A stretch of 64,000 nucleotides of DNA. Source: DASTFP01 sp963744345. GTDB taxonomy: Bacteria; Verrucomicrobiota; Verrucomicrobiia; Chthoniobacterales; Terrimicrobiaceae. The stretch is from positions 62,001-126,000 of the forward strand of contig CAVUTD010000015.1 in NCBI GenBank assembly GCA_963744345.1, written 5' to 3'. How positions within the stretch are numbered: the stretch's first letter is position 1; every line of letters begins with the position of its first letter. Made by a program: the position numbers and the translations under genes. The notes under the pieces were generated by a model that was given only the letters and a program-made list of their open reading frames with translations, did not search any database and was not told the DNA's origin. Shown here piece by piece: positions 62,676 through 64,000 of the stretch.

Positions 62676-63197
62676 TCAGAGACTGATCGAAAGCCGGGAT
62701 GGCACGATGCGTTCGGCACGGAAACCCTGGCCGGCGGCGATCCCCACGATCTGCTGATAGAGTTCCTTCTTGATCCTCGGCTGACGCGAAAGAATCCAAA
62801 GAAAACGGCGAGAGGGATGCCCGACAAGGGCCCACGTGTAGTTCTTCTCATCCAAACCAATGATCCAGTAGTCGCCGGTAAGCGGACCGAAAAAACGCAC
62901 CTTCAGCCGGGCATTCCCGGTATTTGGAACCACTGTCGCACGGCCAACAATCTTTTGGACGGAGCCGGTTTTCCGCGGGCAGGAATTCACAACCTCGATT
63001 GAGCCATCGGGCTGAGGAGTGTACTCGGCGATGGCGCCTGCAATGCAATCTCGTTGAAACCAATTGGGATACTTTGCTATCTCGTGCCATTTTCCCGAGT
63101 AGCGAGCGAGATCGACCAATGGCACTGTTGTCAGCTGAGGGCGGCTAGCGCAGCCCTCAAGCAAGAGGCTGGCGAAGAGAAACGCGAGTGATTTCAC
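62676..63197 (-). CDS. blc: Outer-membrane lipocalin (Blc-like)
   Basis: Start GTG 63197 (reading KSLAFLFASLLLEGCAS, lipobox LEGC) gives 173 residues. The lipocalin signature is YSGKWHEIAKYPNWFQRDC, then EVVNSCPRKTGSVQ, RLKVRFFGPLTGDYWIIGLD and YTWALVGHPSRRFLWILSRQ. Bacterial Blc lipocalins bind lysophospholipids in the outer membrane and respond to envelope stress. The frame extends to 63281 but without a signal peptide. Its position next to the L,D-transpeptidase and sigma genes fits an envelope-stress group. Confidence 0.9.
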   Translation of the reverse strand: MKSLAFLFASLLLEGCASRPQLTTVPLVDLARYSGKWHEIAKYPNWFQRDCIAGAIAEYTPQPDGSIEVVNSCPRKTGSVQKIVGRATVVPNTGNARLKVRFFGPLTGDYWIIGLDEKNYTWALVGHPSRRFLWILSRQPRIKKELYQQIVGIAAGQGFRAERIVPSRLSISL

Positions 63198-63379
63198 TCC
63201 TTGGAATCGTTCCAGATATGAAGTTGATCGCCTTGAACACGGCTTCCTCTGCTTTCCGGCATTCTGATTTACGAAAATCACGACTGACAGTAGAGTGAGG
63301 ATCGAACTCGCAAAAGAAACAGAATAAACTGCAGCGCTTCTGGGATGGAGGACGATCTGCAGGTAACCTGCAAAATTCC

Positions 63380-63778
63380 TTGGAAAAAGTCGTCAAAATC
63401 AAATGGTTTTACAGTCAAGTTGAAGGGCTTGCCTATGAGCTATCCAGCGCGCGTTATGCGCAGCCCGAAGGTTGGCGGCCTGCTATGAACGCCTATCGCT
63501 GCGAAGCGTGCATACAGGTGTGCTTCGAGCTTGCCGGGGTGGCGAACGCAGATATCGAGCTGAGAGTCGAGCCCAGGAGGCTGTTCCTTCGCGGGAGGCG
63601 ACGCACTCCAGAGCCTGCTTCCTCGGAAGGACGTCCACAGCAGATCGTCGCAATGGAAATCGACCACGGTCTTTTTGCTCGTGAGTTGAACCTGCCAGCG
63701 GAGGTGATCCCCTCGCAGGTCACGGCCGAGCAGCGGGAGGGTCTGCTCTGGGTCCGGTTGCCGCTGCAATCGACCTGA
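63380..63778 (+). CDS. Small heat-shock protein (Hsp20/alpha-crystallin)
   Basis: 132 residues from TTG 63380; an ATG at 63485 is also in frame but would cut close to the domain. The alpha-crystallin core reads YRCEACIQVCFELAGVANAD, IELRVEPRRLFLRGRRRTPE, IDHGLFARELNLPAEVIPSQ and LLWVRLPLQ. Hsp20 proteins hold unfolding proteins for refolding or degradation. The stop overlaps the lon start by one base (TGATG), so the pair is coupled. Confidence 0.85.
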   Translation: MEKVVKIKWFYSQVEGLAYELSSARYAQPEGWRPAMNAYRCEACIQVCFELAGVANADIELRVEPRRLFLRGRRRTPEPASSEGRPQQIVAMEIDHGLFARELNLPAEVIPSQVTAEQREGLLWVRLPLQST

Positions 63779-64000
63779 TGAACGAAGAACCGTTGATAGT
63801 CAAAGAAGGTATCGAGGTGCCCGCAAGCGGAGGCGGACTACCGGCGGCTGGCAGTTTGGAAAAAGATGGCCAACAGATCATTCCTGAGGTCTTACCGATC
63901 TTGCCGGCCAGGGAGATGGTCGTTTTTCCAGGAACCGTCGTTCCGCTAACCATTCGTCGAGAGTCTTCGCTCAAACTGCTGGATACCTCGTTGCCCGAGA
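63778..64000 (+). CDS. lon: Lon protease N-terminus (cut by window end)
   Basis: From ATG 63778, 74 codons are visible. After a short Gly/Glu leader the Lon substrate-binding domain begins: EVLPILPAREMVVFPGTVVP, then LTIRRESSLKLLDTSLPE. Lon is an ATP-dependent protease that degrades misfolded proteins. Coupling to the Hsp20 gene suggests joint heat-shock expression. The ATPase and protease domains lie beyond the window. Confidence 0.85.
   Translation, partial: MNEEPLIVKEGIEVPASGGGLPAAGSLEKDGQQIIPEVLPILPAREMVVFPGTVVPLTIRRESSLKLLDTSLPE

Noticed and set aside
1..64000. tRNA or rRNA genes and insertion sequences
   Set aside because: None with a convincing cloverleaf, rRNA core or transposase was seen on either strand by eye.

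Overview
The window looks like a chromosomal segment from a Verrucomicrobiota-like soil bacterium. The evidence is a short exported protein ending in a VPDSG-CTERM-type tail (6091-6633), many TIM-barrel sugar isomerases and Gfo/Idh oxidoreductases, an ECF42-type sigma factor with its DGPF partner, and short intergenic repeats of a kind I associate with that phylum. The phylum call is an inference. No rRNA or tRNA gene was seen.

Layout. 1-4037 is a decayed sugar-catabolism patch: a 3-epimerase, a broken DeoR regulator, a cupin phosphoglucose isomerase, and truncated oxidoreductase, isomerase and hydrolase genes. 4.5-26 kb is mixed housekeeping and stress functions: exonuclease III, a metal-binding exported protein, a frameshifted pentameric ligand-gated ion channel, lyxose isomerase, a 1520-residue DUF4062-STAND-TPR protein, two glyoxalase-fold proteins, HxlR with a frameshifted azoreductase, DGPF with ECF42 sigma, and HPr.

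26.0-40.8 kb is a type I-G (formerly I-U) CRISPR-Cas locus. The effector block is cas3 (helicase then HD), csx17, csb1 and csb2. The adaptation block is a cas4-cas1 fusion and cas2, followed by an array of 14 full repeats, one degenerate end repeat and 14 spacers. Two things are unusual. A nucleotidyltransferase gene is translationally coupled between cas3 and csx17, and Csx17 carries an N-terminal extension that resembles the small partner protein of such nucleotidyltransferases. Also, a 2.6-kb stretch with two broken Phd/PIN toxin-antitoxin modules, a DUF2293 gene and dispersed repeats separates the effector and adaptation blocks.

41-64 kb holds an M28 peptidase, Ogt, a probable sugar oxidation and uptake operon (GMC oxidoreductase with its small subunit, IolE-like isomerase, ribose-type ABC transporter, Gfo/Idh enzyme), AlkA, a class III nucleotide cyclase upstream of an NDH-2 carrying a cyclic-nucleotide-binding domain, an alcohol dehydrogenase, an anti-sigma-like/PAS protein facing an ECF sigma factor, L,D-transpeptidase, lipocalin, and an Hsp20-lon pair cut by the window end.

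A recurring feature is single-base frameshifts in otherwise well-conserved genes (DeoR, ion channel, GNAT, AzoR, PIN). The long cas, STAND and ABC genes are intact. Some are true pseudogenes, since the patch also has truncations, in-frame stops and a tandem duplication. Others could be assembly errors.
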